A stretch of DNA of 64,000 nucleotides, taken from NCBI GenBank assembly GCA_963825635.1, contig CAWGTU010000003.1:804631-868630 (forward strand), given 5' to 3'. A program made the position numbers and the translations under genes. The notes under the pieces are model-generated. The model had not been told where the DNA came from, made no database searches, and worked only from the letters and a program-made list of their open reading frames with translations. The DNA is from JAOUEA01 sp963825635 (GTDB lineage Bacteria; Actinomycetota; UBA4738; HRBIN12). This document shows, in pieces, positions 33,443 to 41,984 of the stretch. Within the stretch, counting starts at the first letter, position 1, and every line of letters starts with the position of its first letter.

Positions 33443-33906
33443 GAGTCCGCGCCATGACGGGTGCCGACGAGCACGACGTCGACGCCGGTCTGCACGACCT
33501 CGCCGCGCTGGTTCACCACACGCACGTCCATCGTGACGATGCCGCGGTCGGGCTTCGATCGCGATCGTCGTACGTCCGTGACGGTCGATCGGGTTCGGAT
33601 CGCATCGCCGGCGTACACCGGCGCGACGAATCGCCGTGACTCCTCGAGGTAGATCCCGAGTGCCCAGTCGTCGGCCGGGGTCGGCTGACCGCTCGAGATC
33701 GAGGTGACCAGCAGGCCGTGCACGATGGGCGCGACGTACGGCGAGCCATCGGCGACGGCCGTCGGGTCGCTATGCAGCGGGTTGTGGTCGTGGGTAAGCT
33801 CGGCGAACGAGGCGACGTCGGCCGCCGTGATCGTGCGAGGTTCGCTCGCGAGTGCAAGGCCGACCTCGATGTCTTCCAGGAAGATCGGTTCTCGACGTAT
33901 CGCCAT
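33439..33906 (-). CDS. MaoC-like (R)-hydratase/dehydratase
   Basis: A 155-residue hot-dog-fold protein. The hydratase motif is visible in FAELTHDHNPLHSDP (Asp-His dyad region) and the substrate-loop IVHGLLVTSISSG. Such proteins hydrate enoyl-CoA in fatty acid or propionyl-CoA-type metabolism, which fits the divergent ETF/EtfD module. Two ATGs compete: 33912 lies only 4 nt after the TAGGCT element, so translation from 33906 seems more likely. Confidence 0.78.
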   Translation of the reverse strand: MAIRREPIFLEDIEVGLALASEPRTITAADVASFAELTHDHNPLHSDPTAVADGSPYVAPIVHGLLVTSISSGQPTPADDWALGIYLEESRRFVAPVYAGDAIRTRSTVTDVRRSRSKPDRGIVTMDVRVVNQRGEVVQTGVDVVLVGTRHGADS

Positions 33907-33916
33907 CTGCATCGCG

Positions 33917-33922
33917 AGCCTA
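33917..33922 (-). promoter_or_regulatory. -10 element (TAGGCT) for the MaoC-GNAT operon
   Basis: TAGGCT on the minus strand, 4 nt before one ATG and 10 nt before the next (33906). It faces the etfB promoter within a 36-base divergent gap. Confidence 0.45.
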
Positions 33923-33930
33923 GCAACGGC

Positions 33931-33936
33931 TAGCAT
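33931..33936 (+). promoter_or_regulatory. Leaderless-type -10 element (TAGCAT) for etfB
   Basis: TAGCAT is exactly 6 nt before the etfB GTG (33943), with no ribosome binding site. Confidence 0.55.
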
Positions 33937-33942
33937 CGGCCC

Positions 33943-34710
33943 GTGAACATCGCGGTGCTCGTGAAATGGGTCCCCGAGCCCCAGGGCACGCCCACGCTCG
34001 GCCCCGACCATCTGCTCGTGCGAGAAGGTGCCGATGGCTCGCTCGACCCCGGCGACGAGTACGGGCTCGAGCGAGCCCTGCAACTGGTGGAGCGTGACGC
34101 CGGTGAGGTCATCGCGATCTCGATGGGCCCCGAGGTCGCGGCCGCGGCCGTGCAACGCGCCCTCGCGATGGGAGCCGCGCGCGGGATGCTCGTGACCGAC
34201 GATGCCCTGCGCGGCGCCGACACCCTCGTCACCGCCAGGGTGCTCGCCGCAGCGATCCGCTCGGTCGATGCCGATCTCGTTGTCGCGGCGGTGGAGTCGA
34301 CCGACGGGTACACGGGGACCCTTCCGATCACCGTCGCCGAGCTGCTCGGCTTGCCGAGCGTAACGTTCGTCACCTCCCTCGACGTCGTCGGGTCCGAGCT
34401 CCGCGCCGAGCGACAGACCGCCGCAGGAGCCGAGGTCGTCGAGAGCCCGCTGCCCGCGCTGGTCACTGTGACGACCGGCGTGGCGGAGCCGCGGTATCCG
34501 AGCCTCAAGGGCGTGATGGCCGCGAAATCGAAGCCTCTGGACCGCCCCTCGCTCGCAGACCTCGGTCTGACCGGCGACGATGTGAGTCCGTCGCAGACGG
34601 TCGCCTCGGTCGAGGCCGCACCGGAGAAGGCGGGGGGGCGGGTGACCGAGGCCGGACCCGAGACGGCGGCCGAGATCGCCGACCTGCTGGCCGAGGCGCG
34701 GGTGATCTGA
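33943..34710 (+). CDS. etfB: Electron transfer flavoprotein beta subunit
   Basis: A 255-residue ETF beta subunit. It opens with the typical NIAVLVKWVPEPQGTP and carries ERALQLVERDAGEVIAISMGPE, the DGYTGTLPITVAELLGLPSVTFV segment near residue 125, and the C-terminal KGVMAAKSKPLDRPSLADLGL that contacts EtfA. It binds AMP and helps move electrons from acyl-CoA dehydrogenases. First gene of etfB-etfA-etfD. Confidence 0.88.
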   Translation: MNIAVLVKWVPEPQGTPTLGPDHLLVREGADGSLDPGDEYGLERALQLVERDAGEVIAISMGPEVAAAAVQRALAMGAARGMLVTDDALRGADTLVTARVLAAAIRSVDADLVVAAVESTDGYTGTLPITVAELLGLPSVTFVTSLDVVGSELRAERQTAAGAEVVESPLPALVTVTTGVAEPRYPSLKGVMAAKSKPLDRPSLADLGLTGDDVSPSQTVASVEAAPEKAGGRVTEAGPETAAEIADLLAEARVI

Positions 34711-34711
34711 G

Positions 34712-35674
34712 ATGGCGAGCGTGTGGATCTGGGCCGACGTAGCGCTCGACGGTGTGGCCTCGTCCGCGCTCGAGCTGCTCGCGAAGGCCCGAGCCCTCGG
34801 TGACGACGTGTGCGCGGTGGCGCTGGGACCGGGCGCGACGGGAGCAGCAGTGACATTGGGCGAGCACGGCGCCGCTCGCGTCTACGCCTGCGACGACGAG
34901 CGCCTCGCCGAGCCGACCTCGCGCGTGGCCGCTCACACGCTCGCCGCGCTCGTCGTCGAGCACTCCCCCGACCTCGTGCTGCTCCCCTCGTCCTACCGAG
35001 GACGTGACGTCGCCGGACGTCTCCAGGCGATCACCGGCTCCACGCTCATGGCCAACGCCGTCGACCTCCCGTCGACCGACCGAGCACGCGCGGAGACCCT
35101 CGGCGGCACCACGGTCGTCGACGTCGACCTGGGCGGTCCTGCACCCCGGCTCGTGCTGATGCGGCCTCGGTCGTTCGAGCCGTCGGCGGTGGGTGACTCG
35201 GCCGAGGTCGTCGAGGTCGATGTGGTCGAGCCGGACGGGTTCGTCTCGACGCGCGTGCTCGAACGAACCGACACCGTCTCTGCCGGACCGAGCCTGGAGG
35301 AGGCGCGGGTCGTGCTCGCAGGAGGACGTGGGCTCGGGGGGCCCGACGGGTTCCGCGTGCTCGAGGAACTCGCCGAGGCGATCGGCGGCGCCGCGATCGG
35401 CGCCTCGCGGGCCGCGGTCGACGCCGGCTGGATGCCCTACGCATCACAGATCGGGCAGACGGGCGCCACCGTCAAGCCAGAGGTCTACCTCGCGGCGGGC
35501 ATCAGCGGGGCGCTGCAGCATGCCGTCGGCATGAAGGGCTCGCGGCGCATCGTCGCGATCACGAAGGACCCTGAGGCGCCGATCCTCGAGCTGGCGGACC
35601 TCGGCGTGGTCGGCGACCTCTTCCAGGTGCTGCCGGCGCTCACGGAGGAGATCCGCCGACGGACCGGGCGCTGA
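34712..35674 (+). CDS. etfA: Electron transfer flavoprotein alpha subunit
   Basis: A 320-residue ETF alpha subunit. The C-terminal FAD-binding domain is clear: LAGGRGLGGPDGFRVLEELA, GASRAAVDAGWMPYASQIGQTG and the signature VYLAAGISGALQHAVGMKGS. One base separates it from etfB. The heterodimer accepts electrons from the acyl-CoA dehydrogenases encoded at 14.5 and 37.7 kb and passes them to the membrane oxidoreductase encoded next. Confidence 0.9.
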   Translation: MASVWIWADVALDGVASSALELLAKARALGDDVCAVALGPGATGAAVTLGEHGAARVYACDDERLAEPTSRVAAHTLAALVVEHSPDLVLLPSSYRGRDVAGRLQAITGSTLMANAVDLPSTDRARAETLGGTTVVDVDLGGPAPRLVLMRPRSFEPSAVGDSAEVVEVDVVEPDGFVSTRVLERTDTVSAGPSLEEARVVLAGGRGLGGPDGFRVLEELAEAIGGAAIGASRAAVDAGWMPYASQIGQTGATVKPEVYLAAGISGALQHAVGMKGSRRIVAITKDPEAPILELADLGVVGDLFQVLPALTEEIRRRTGR

Positions 35675-37653
35675 GCGCGGCGCTGCTCGCCGTCGCGGTC
35701 GCCGCCGCGGCGGTCCTCGCCTGGCGCCGGGCGGCCCCGCGGCTGGCCACCCTCCGCGCCGCGCGGCCCGACGAGCCGGAGCGGGCGGGTCCCGCCGGCG
35801 ATCGCGCACGACGTGAGCTCATCGAGGTCGCCGGGCAACGCAAGCTCTTCCAGCGGCTCGTGCCGGGTCTGATGCACGCCGCGATCTTCTGGGGCTTCAT
35901 CGTGCTGCTGCCCACGATCGTGGAGGCGGCGATCGCGATCGTGGACCGCGACGGCCATCTTCCCCTGGTCGGCGACACGGCCTGGTTCGCATGGATCGTC
36001 GACGTGTTCGCCCTCGGGGTGCTCGCCGGTGTCACGGTCGCGGTGTGGATCCGCAAGGTCCAGCGTCCCGATCGCTTCCGCGGCTCGCACCTCGAGGAGG
36101 CGGACCGCATCCTGCTGATGATCACGGCGATCGTCGTCTCGTTGCTGCTGTGGCAGGCGACCCGGGTCGCGCTCGGACTCGTCGGCGTCGAGGGTCCCGT
36201 CTCCGGATGGCTCGCCGGCTCGATCGACGGCATGTCGGCCGGTTCCCTCGAGGCGGCCGAGCGCATCCTGGTCTGGCTGCACCTGCTGCTCGTGCTCGCG
36301 TTCCTCGTCTACCTGCCGGGGTCCAAGCACCTACACATCGTGACGGCCGCCCCCAACGTGTGGCTCGCGAAGACCGCCCCGAGCGGTCACCTGACGCCGT
36401 TGCGCATCGATCTCGACGCCCCCGAGGAAGACCTGCGGTTCGGGGCCGCCGTCGCCACCGACCTCACGAGGAAGCAGACCCTCGACCTGTTCTCGTGCAC
36501 CGAGTGTGGCCGCTGTCAGGACGTCTGTCCCGCCTGGGCCACGGGGAAGCCGCTCAGCCCGAAGCTGCTGATCATGGGACTGCGCGATCACGTGACCGCC
36601 GTGCCGCCGACCGGCGAGGTCGAGCTGCAGCCGCTCGTGCCGAACGCGGTGACCGACGAGGTCGTGTGGGACTGCGTCACGTGCGGCGCGTGCGTGCGGG
36701 AGTGCCCGGTCGACATCGAGCACGTCGACACGATCGTCGATCTGCGACGTCACCTCGTGATGGCCGAGTCGCGGTTCCCCTCGGAGGCGGGGGCACTGCT
36801 CCGCGGGGTCGAGGGCCCGGGAGAGAACCCGTGGGGCCAGCCGGCGAGCGCCCGCCTGGACTGGGCGGAAGGACTCGACGTGCGCGTGCTCGCGCCGGGC
36901 GACCCCGCGCCCGAGGTGCTCTTCTGGGTCGGATGCGCAGGCGCGTTCGACGAGCGGGCGCGCGAGGCGACCCGCTCGACCGCGCGTCTCCTGCAGGCCG
37001 CCGGCGTCGACGTCGCCGTGCTCGGCACGCGCGAGTCGTGCACGGGCGACCCCGCCCGGCGCATGGGCCACGAGTTCCTCTTCCAGACGCTCGCCGAGCG
37101 CAACGTCTCGACGCTGAACGAGGCCGGCGTGACGACGATCGTCGCGAGCTGCGCGCACTGCTTCAACACGCTCGCGAACGAGTACCCCGACTACGGCGGC
37201 ACCTACGAGGTCGTGCACCACTCCGAGCTGCTGGCGAGGCTCGTGCGTGAGGGCCGGCTGCACCCTTCGCGCGACTCGGTCGCGGTGACCTACCACGACG
37301 CGTGCTACCTCGGTCGCCACAACGACCGGTACGACGCACCGCGCGACGTGCTCGGCGCCGTCGCCGGCGGGGTCGAGGAGATGCCACGCACCCGCGAGCG
37401 CTCGTTCTGCTGCGGCGCCGGCGGCGCGCGCTTCTGGATGGAGGAGGGAGGCGACGCTCGCGTCAACGAGACGCGCTACGCGGAAGCCGCGGGCACCGGC
37501 GCCGAGGTCGTCGCGACGGCCTGTCCCTTCTGCCTCGTGATGCTGGACGACGCGGCGAACGCAGCGGGCAGCGGCCCCGAGGTCGCCGACATCGCGACCC
37601 TGCTCGCCCGCTCCGCGCTCACCGAGGGGAACGCGGGCCCAGCGTCGTCGTGA
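35671..37653 (+). CDS. etfD: EtfD-like membrane Fe-S oxidoreductase (ETF:quinone-type)
   Basis: About 660 residues. An N-terminal NarI-like membrane part has about 5 helices; the conserved GQRKLFQRLVPGLMHAAIFWGF follows the first helix. Two [4Fe-4S] motifs follow (CTECGRCQDVCP and CVTCGACVRECP), then two CCG/DUF224 Cys-rich domains (VASCAHC, CCGAGG, ACPFC), as in heterodisulfide reductase HdrD-like proteins. Mycobacterial EtfD has this architecture and links ETF to the quinone pool. The only in-frame ATG/GTG/TTG upstream of the second helix is GTG 35860, which would drop the first helix. I propose CTG 35671, overlapping the etfA stop (CTGA). Confidence 0.78.
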   Translation: MSAALLAVAVAAAAVLAWRRAAPRLATLRAARPDEPERAGPAGDRARRELIEVAGQRKLFQRLVPGLMHAAIFWGFIVLLPTIVEAAIAIVDRDGHLPLVGDTAWFAWIVDVFALGVLAGVTVAVWIRKVQRPDRFRGSHLEEADRILLMITAIVVSLLLWQATRVALGLVGVEGPVSGWLAGSIDGMSAGSLEAAERILVWLHLLLVLAFLVYLPGSKHLHIVTAAPNVWLAKTAPSGHLTPLRIDLDAPEEDLRFGAAVATDLTRKQTLDLFSCTECGRCQDVCPAWATGKPLSPKLLIMGLRDHVTAVPPTGEVELQPLVPNAVTDEVVWDCVTCGACVRECPVDIEHVDTIVDLRRHLVMAESRFPSEAGALLRGVEGPGENPWGQPASARLDWAEGLDVRVLAPGDPAPEVLFWVGCAGAFDERAREATRSTARLLQAAGVDVAVLGTRESCTGDPARRMGHEFLFQTLAERNVSTLNEAGVTTIVASCAHCFNTLANEYPDYGGTYEVVHHSELLARLVREGRLHPSRDSVAVTYHDACYLGRHNDRYDAPRDVLGAVAGGVEEMPRTRERSFCCGAGGARFWMEEGGDARVNETRYAEAAGTGAEVVATACPFCLVMLDDAANAAGSGPEVADIATLLARSALTEGNAGPASS

Positions 37654-37669
37654 GGGCTCACGCCGCGCC

Positions 37670-38842
37670 TCAGACGAACGCGCGGTGGCCGGTGAGCAGG
37701 CCGCCGATCACGAGGGTGTGGACCTCCTCGGTGCCCTCATACGTGATCACGGACTCCAGGTTCGTCATGTGGCGCATGATCGGATACTCGAGCGTGATGC
37801 CGTTCGCGCCGAGGATGCCCCGCGAGCTCCGGGCGATCTTCAGCGCCTCGCGCGTGTTGTTCAGCTTCCCGATCGAGACGTGCTCGGGCCGGAGCCTCCC
37901 CTCGTCCTTCATGCGGCCGAGGTGGTAGGCGAGGAGGGTGCCCTTCTCGATCTCGAGGGCCATGTCGGCGAGCTTCTTCTGCGTTAGCTGGAACGCACCG
38001 ATCGGCTTGCCGAACTGCACGCGCTCCTTCGCGTAGTTCAGCGCCGACTCGAAACACGCCCGGGCCGCCCCCATCACACCCCAGACGATGCCGTAGCGCG
38101 CCTCGTTGAGGCACGACAGCGGGCCCTTCAATCCCTCGACACCCGGAAGCACCGCCCCCGCCGGCAGCCGCACGTCGTCCATCACCAGCTCGCTGGTGAC
38201 GCTCGCCCGCAGCGACATCTTCTTGTGGATATCGGGCGCGCTGAAGCCGGGCGCGTCACACGGGACCACGAACCCGCGCACGCCGTCCTCGGTGTTCGCC
38301 CACACGATGGCCACGTCGCTCACGCTGCCATTGGTGATCCACATCTTCGTGCCGTTCAGCACCCAGTCGTCGCCGTCGCGCCGAGCGAACGTACGCATCG
38401 ATCCCGGGTCGCTGCCCGAGTCGGGCTCGCTGAGCCCGAAGCATCCGATCGCGTCGCCACTCGTCATCCGCCCGAGCCACTCCGCCCGCTGCTCGTCGCT
38501 GCCGTAGGTGAGGATCGCGAACATCGCGAGCGCGCTCTGTACGGACACGAACGACCGCAGACCCGAGTCGCCGGCCTCCAGCTCGAGCTCGACCAGGCCG
38601 TAGGCCACCGCGTTCAGGCCGAGCATGCCCTCGCCCCGCAGCTGCATGCCGAGGAACCCCATCTCTCCGAGCTCCTTCGCGAGGTCGCGCGCCGGGAACT
38701 CGCCGGCCTCGTACCAATCCTCGACCTCGGGCAGGATGCGGCCGCGCACCCACTCCCTGGCGGTATCGCGGGCCGCCCGTTCGTCGTCGCTCAGCAGGTG
38801 GTCGATGTCGAGCATGTCGTGAGGGTCGATCGGAGCGCTCAT
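37670..38842 (-). CDS. Acyl-CoA dehydrogenase, glutaryl-CoA dehydrogenase-like (second copy)
   Basis: A 390-residue paralogue of the enzyme at 14469. Motifs are GCFGLSEPDSGSDPGSM, WVLNGTKMWITNGSVSD and catalytic-Glu region VITYEGTEEVHTLVIGG. It lies 16 bases from the end of etfD on the opposite strand, and the ETF/EtfD set would be its electron acceptor. The substrate could be glutaryl-CoA or another short-chain acyl-CoA. The ATG is 6 nt after a TAGCGT element. Confidence 0.8.
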   Translation of the reverse strand: MSAPIDPHDMLDIDHLLSDDERAARDTAREWVRGRILPEVEDWYEAGEFPARDLAKELGEMGFLGMQLRGEGMLGLNAVAYGLVELELEAGDSGLRSFVSVQSALAMFAILTYGSDEQRAEWLGRMTSGDAIGCFGLSEPDSGSDPGSMRTFARRDGDDWVLNGTKMWITNGSVSDVAIVWANTEDGVRGFVVPCDAPGFSAPDIHKKMSLRASVTSELVMDDVRLPAGAVLPGVEGLKGPLSCLNEARYGIVWGVMGAARACFESALNYAKERVQFGKPIGAFQLTQKKLADMALEIEKGTLLAYHLGRMKDEGRLRPEHVSIGKLNNTREALKIARSSRGILGANGITLEYPIMRHMTNLESVITYEGTEEVHTLVIGGLLTGHRAFV

Positions 38843-38848
38843 GGAGCG

Positions 38849-38854
38849 ACGCTA
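38849..38854 (-). promoter_or_regulatory. Leaderless-type -10 element (TAGCGT) for 38842
   Basis: TAGCGT on the minus strand, 6 nt before the ATG at 38842. It is 5 bases from the oppositely oriented element at 38860, so the two promoters are back-to-back in 30 bases. Confidence 0.55.
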
Positions 38855-38859
38855 GCACC

Positions 38860-38865
38860 TAGACT
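38860..38865 (+). promoter_or_regulatory. Leaderless-type -10 element (TAGACT) for 38873
   Basis: TAGACT is 7 nt before the ATG at 38873, without a ribosome binding site. Confidence 0.55.
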
Positions 38866-38872
38866 CGACCCC

Positions 38873-39592
38873 ATGGCTGCCATCCTGCTCGTGCGCTGTG
38901 ACCCGGAGGAGACGTTCGGCATCGCCACCGACACGCTCGCATCCGCGGGCGCTTCGACCGCCGTCTGGGACGCGATCGACGGCGAACCCCGCCCGACGCT
39001 CGACGACATCGACGGGGTGGCGCTGTTCGGCAGCTCGTACAACGTCGAGCATGCTGACGAGCGACCATTCATCAAGGAAGCCCGCGAGCTGACGCTCGAA
39101 GCGATCGACCGTGGCGTGCCGTACCTGGGCATCTGTTTCGGGGCACAGCTGCTCGCGTGGTCCCTCGACTCCGACGTCGTGAAAGCCCCGGTTCGCGAGG
39201 TCGGATACGAGGCGATCAGACCCGAAGCGGCCGCGGTCGACGACCCGCTCGTATCCCACTACGGCGACGGCGATCACGTCTTCCAGTGGCACATGGACAC
39301 GTTCCTCCTGCCCGAGGGAGCCACGCTGCTCGCGACCGGCGACCGGGTCACCAACCAGGCGTACCGGGTCGGTGATCGCACGTGGGGCATCCAGTGGCAC
39401 TTCGAGATCGACCGGCCCGAGATCGAGATGTGGCTCGGCTCGTTCGAGCAGGCCGACGGGGGACTCGAGTCCACGTGGGGCAAGGCGAGCGCGACGATCC
39501 GAGCGGAAGCCGACCGGTTCCAGGCGATGCACGAGACCAAGGGACGCGAGGTGTTCACGCGGTTCGCAGAGCTGGCGGCGTCCGCGCGATGA
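38873..39592 (+). CDS. Class I glutamine amidotransferase-like protein
   Basis: A 239-residue GATase1-fold protein similar to stand-alone GMP-synthase-amidotransferase-like proteins. The nucleophile elbow is GICFGAQLLAW (Cys near residue 86) and the His/Glu pair is in GIQWHFEID, so the triad is complete. Family members hydrolyse glutamine or gamma-glutamyl compounds. Its stop overlaps the start of another gamma-glutamyl hydrolase (ATGA), suggesting a shared role in gamma-glutamyl metabolism. Confidence 0.78.
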   Translation: MAAILLVRCDPEETFGIATDTLASAGASTAVWDAIDGEPRPTLDDIDGVALFGSSYNVEHADERPFIKEARELTLEAIDRGVPYLGICFGAQLLAWSLDSDVVKAPVREVGYEAIRPEAAAVDDPLVSHYGDGDHVFQWHMDTFLLPEGATLLATGDRVTNQAYRVGDRTWGIQWHFEIDRPEIEMWLGSFEQADGGLESTWGKASATIRAEADRFQAMHETKGREVFTRFAELAASAR

Positions 39593-40956
39593 CCAGCGGA
39601 TCGGGCGTGTCCGCCGCGTACCGGCCGCTCGTCGCCGTCGTCGCGTACCACCTCGCCGACGATCGGGTCGCCCGATGGCCGGATGGCGGCTACGGGGTGC
39701 CGGCCCCCTACATCGCCGCGCTCCGACGTTCGGGAGCTCGCACGGCGATCGTGTCGCCGGGCGAGATCGGTCCTCCCGAAGACATCCTCGAGCCCTACGA
39801 CGGACTGCTGCTCGTGGGCGGCGGTGACGTCGACCCCGCGCGGTACGGCGCGGTGCCCGACACCCAGCACAATTACGGGGTGGAATCCGACCGCGACGGA
39901 TTCGAGAGCGACCTTCTGCTGACCGCCGAACGCATGAGGATCCCGGTCCTGTGCATCTGTCGCGGGATGCAGGTGATGAACGTCGCCTACGGCGGCACGC
40001 TGGCCCAGCACCTCCCTGATCGGCCGGAGCTGCTCGAGCACGGTGTGCCGCTGGATGGCACCGAGACGCTGCACACGGTCACCCCCGAGCCGACCTCGTA
40101 CCTCGCCGCCGTCACGAAGTCGGGCGACCTCACGTGCTCGTCGCACCATCACCAAGGAGTCGAGCGGGTCGGCGATCGGTTGCGGGTCTCTGGTCGCAGC
40201 CCCGACGGCCTCGTCGAGGCGATCGAGCTCGACGTTGGACACACGGACGATCCGACGGCCGACCCCTGGATCGTGGGCGTGCAGTGGCATCCCGAAGAGA
40301 CCGCCGAGGCCGACCCGGCCCAGCAATCGCTCTTCGACGCGCTCGTACTGCTCGCTCGTCTGCGAGGAAGCAGAGCGGATCCCGGCGGTTCCGTTGGGCG
40401 CGGGCGCTCCTACCGCATCGCCGACCCGGATCCGGGCTGGGCCGAGCGGTACGAGGCCGAGGCCGCCCGCATCGTCGGCTCGCTCCCTGCCGACTTGGTC
40501 ACGCGGATCGACCACGTCGGGTCGACGGCCGTCGCCGGGCTCGCCGCGAAGCCGATCGTCGACATCCAGCTCTCGCTGTCCGCGATGAGGCCGCGTGAGG
40601 CCTACGTCGAGCCCCTCTCCGCCCTCGGCTACCGGTGGGTGCTCGACCCCTGGGACGTGGAGCACGAGTACTTCAGTCGCGACGTCGACGGCGAGCGATC
40701 GTTCCACCTGCACGTCTGTGCAGCCGGCTCGCAGTGGGAACGCCGGCACCTCGCCTTCCGCGATTGGCTCCGAACCCATCCCGACGACGCGTCCGCCTAC
40801 GCGGCGCTGAAGCGGCAACTCGCCGACGCCCATCCCAACGACACGTTGTCGTACACGGACGCCAAGACCGACTTCATCGCCCGCATCGTCGAACGGTCGA
40901 CGGCGGACGCCAGCGCCTCGCGCGATGCGGGACAAGGAACCGGAACCCGGGACTAG
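39589..40956 (+). CDS. PuuD-like gamma-glutamyl hydrolase (peptidase C26) fused to a GrpB-like domain
   Basis: A 455-residue two-domain protein. Residues about 10-260 are a class I amidotransferase-fold hydrolase with Cys in VLCICRGMQVMNV and His in VGVQWHPEET, as in gamma-glutamyl-GABA hydrolase PuuD. Residues about 275-440 are a GrpB/UPF0157 domain, shown by RIDHVGSTAVAGLAAKPIVDIQ, FHLHVCAAGSQWERRHLAFRDWLR and YTDAKTDFIARI. GrpB domains have a nucleotidyltransferase-like fold of uncertain function. The join lies in an Arg/Gly/Ser linker with no internal stop. It is coupled to the upstream amidotransferase gene. Confidence 0.78.
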   Translation: MTSGSGVSAAYRPLVAVVAYHLADDRVARWPDGGYGVPAPYIAALRRSGARTAIVSPGEIGPPEDILEPYDGLLLVGGGDVDPARYGAVPDTQHNYGVESDRDGFESDLLLTAERMRIPVLCICRGMQVMNVAYGGTLAQHLPDRPELLEHGVPLDGTETLHTVTPEPTSYLAAVTKSGDLTCSSHHHQGVERVGDRLRVSGRSPDGLVEAIELDVGHTDDPTADPWIVGVQWHPEETAEADPAQQSLFDALVLLARLRGSRADPGGSVGRGRSYRIADPDPGWAERYEAEAARIVGSLPADLVTRIDHVGSTAVAGLAAKPIVDIQLSLSAMRPREAYVEPLSALGYRWVLDPWDVEHEYFSRDVDGERSFHLHVCAAGSQWERRHLAFRDWLRTHPDDASAYAALKRQLADAHPNDTLSYTDAKTDFIARIVERSTADASASRDAGQGTGTRD

Positions 40957-41012
40957 CGCGGGGTGGCTCACTCCGGCATAATCCGCGACATCGTGGGGAA
41001 GAGATCGAACGC

Positions 41013-41984
41013 GTGACGCACGTCGCGGCCACGCTGTTCGGCCCCCCGCTGCCACCGGGGGGCACGATCGGCATCTGTGCCCCGAGCGGGCCCTACTACA
41101 ACCGCAGCGACGTCGAGCGCCCGGTCGAATGGTGGCGAGAACGCGGCTTCCGCGTGAAGCTGAGCGACGGTGTGTGGGCCCAGGACGACTACGTCGCGGG
41201 CTCAGCCGAGCAGCGCGCCGCCGACCTGAACGCTCTCTTCGCCGATCCGGAGGTCGACGTGATCCAGGCGTTGTGGGGTGGCACGGGCGCGATGCAGATG
41301 CTCCCCCACCTCGACTACGGCCTGATCGCCGAGAACCCCAAGGCGCTGATGGGTTACTCCGACATCACGAGCCTGCACATCGCGCTCCGTCAACGCACCG
41401 GCCTCGCGACGATGCACGGGCCGGGCCTGGGCTCGATGGGCATCCCCGAGCGCACGGCGTTCACCTGGGACTCGGCCCTCGAGGCCTTCATGAAGGGCGG
41501 AGCCGGCCGGGTCCCGCGCGATCCCGACGATCCGTACGTGCGAGCGATCGCGCCGGGGAAGGTCACCGCCCCGATCGTCGGCGGCAACCTGTTCACCCTC
41601 GTGCACCTGATCGGCACCCCGTTCGATCCCGTGCTCGATGGCGCGATCCTGTTCTTCGAGGAGGTCAACGAACCCAGCTACATCATCGAGGTCCATCTCG
41701 ATCAGTTGCGGCTCGCGGGCAAGCTCGAGGGTATCGTCGGGGTCGTGATCGGTGAGATGAAGGACTGCGGGTGGCGGGAGGAGCGTCCGGAGACCCCGCG
41801 CGACCGATCGCTCGAGGACGTGTTCGAGCGGCATCTAGCCGGGCTGGGTGTTCCGGTGCTATACAAGCTGCCTCTCGGCCATGGGAAACACCTCGCGTCG
41901 ATGCCGCTGGGGGTCACCGCGACCCTCGACGCGGACGCGAGAACGCTCACGATCGACGAACCGGGGGTCGCGTCACGAACGTAA
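41013..41984 (+). CDS. S66-family peptidase (LD-carboxypeptidase/MccF-like)
   Basis: A 323-residue S66 serine peptidase. The N-terminal GGTIGICAPSGPYYNR, the nucleophile Ser in LMGYSDITSLHIAL, the mid-chain IVGGNLFTLVHLIGTPFD with ILFFEEVNEPSY (Glu), and the C-terminal His in LPLGHGKHLASMPLG together give the Ser-Glu-His set. The family trims murein tetrapeptides or cleaves amino-acyl conjugates. The peptide ABC transporter just downstream suggests recycling of imported cell-wall or gamma-linked peptides. It has a GTG start with a weak GGGGAAGAG site. Confidence 0.82.
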   Translation: MTHVAATLFGPPLPPGGTIGICAPSGPYYNRSDVERPVEWWRERGFRVKLSDGVWAQDDYVAGSAEQRAADLNALFADPEVDVIQALWGGTGAMQMLPHLDYGLIAENPKALMGYSDITSLHIALRQRTGLATMHGPGLGSMGIPERTAFTWDSALEAFMKGGAGRVPRDPDDPYVRAIAPGKVTAPIVGGNLFTLVHLIGTPFDPVLDGAILFFEEVNEPSYIIEVHLDQLRLAGKLEGIVGVVIGEMKDCGWREERPETPRDRSLEDVFERHLAGLGVPVLYKLPLGHGKHLASMPLGVTATLDADARTLTIDEPGVASRT

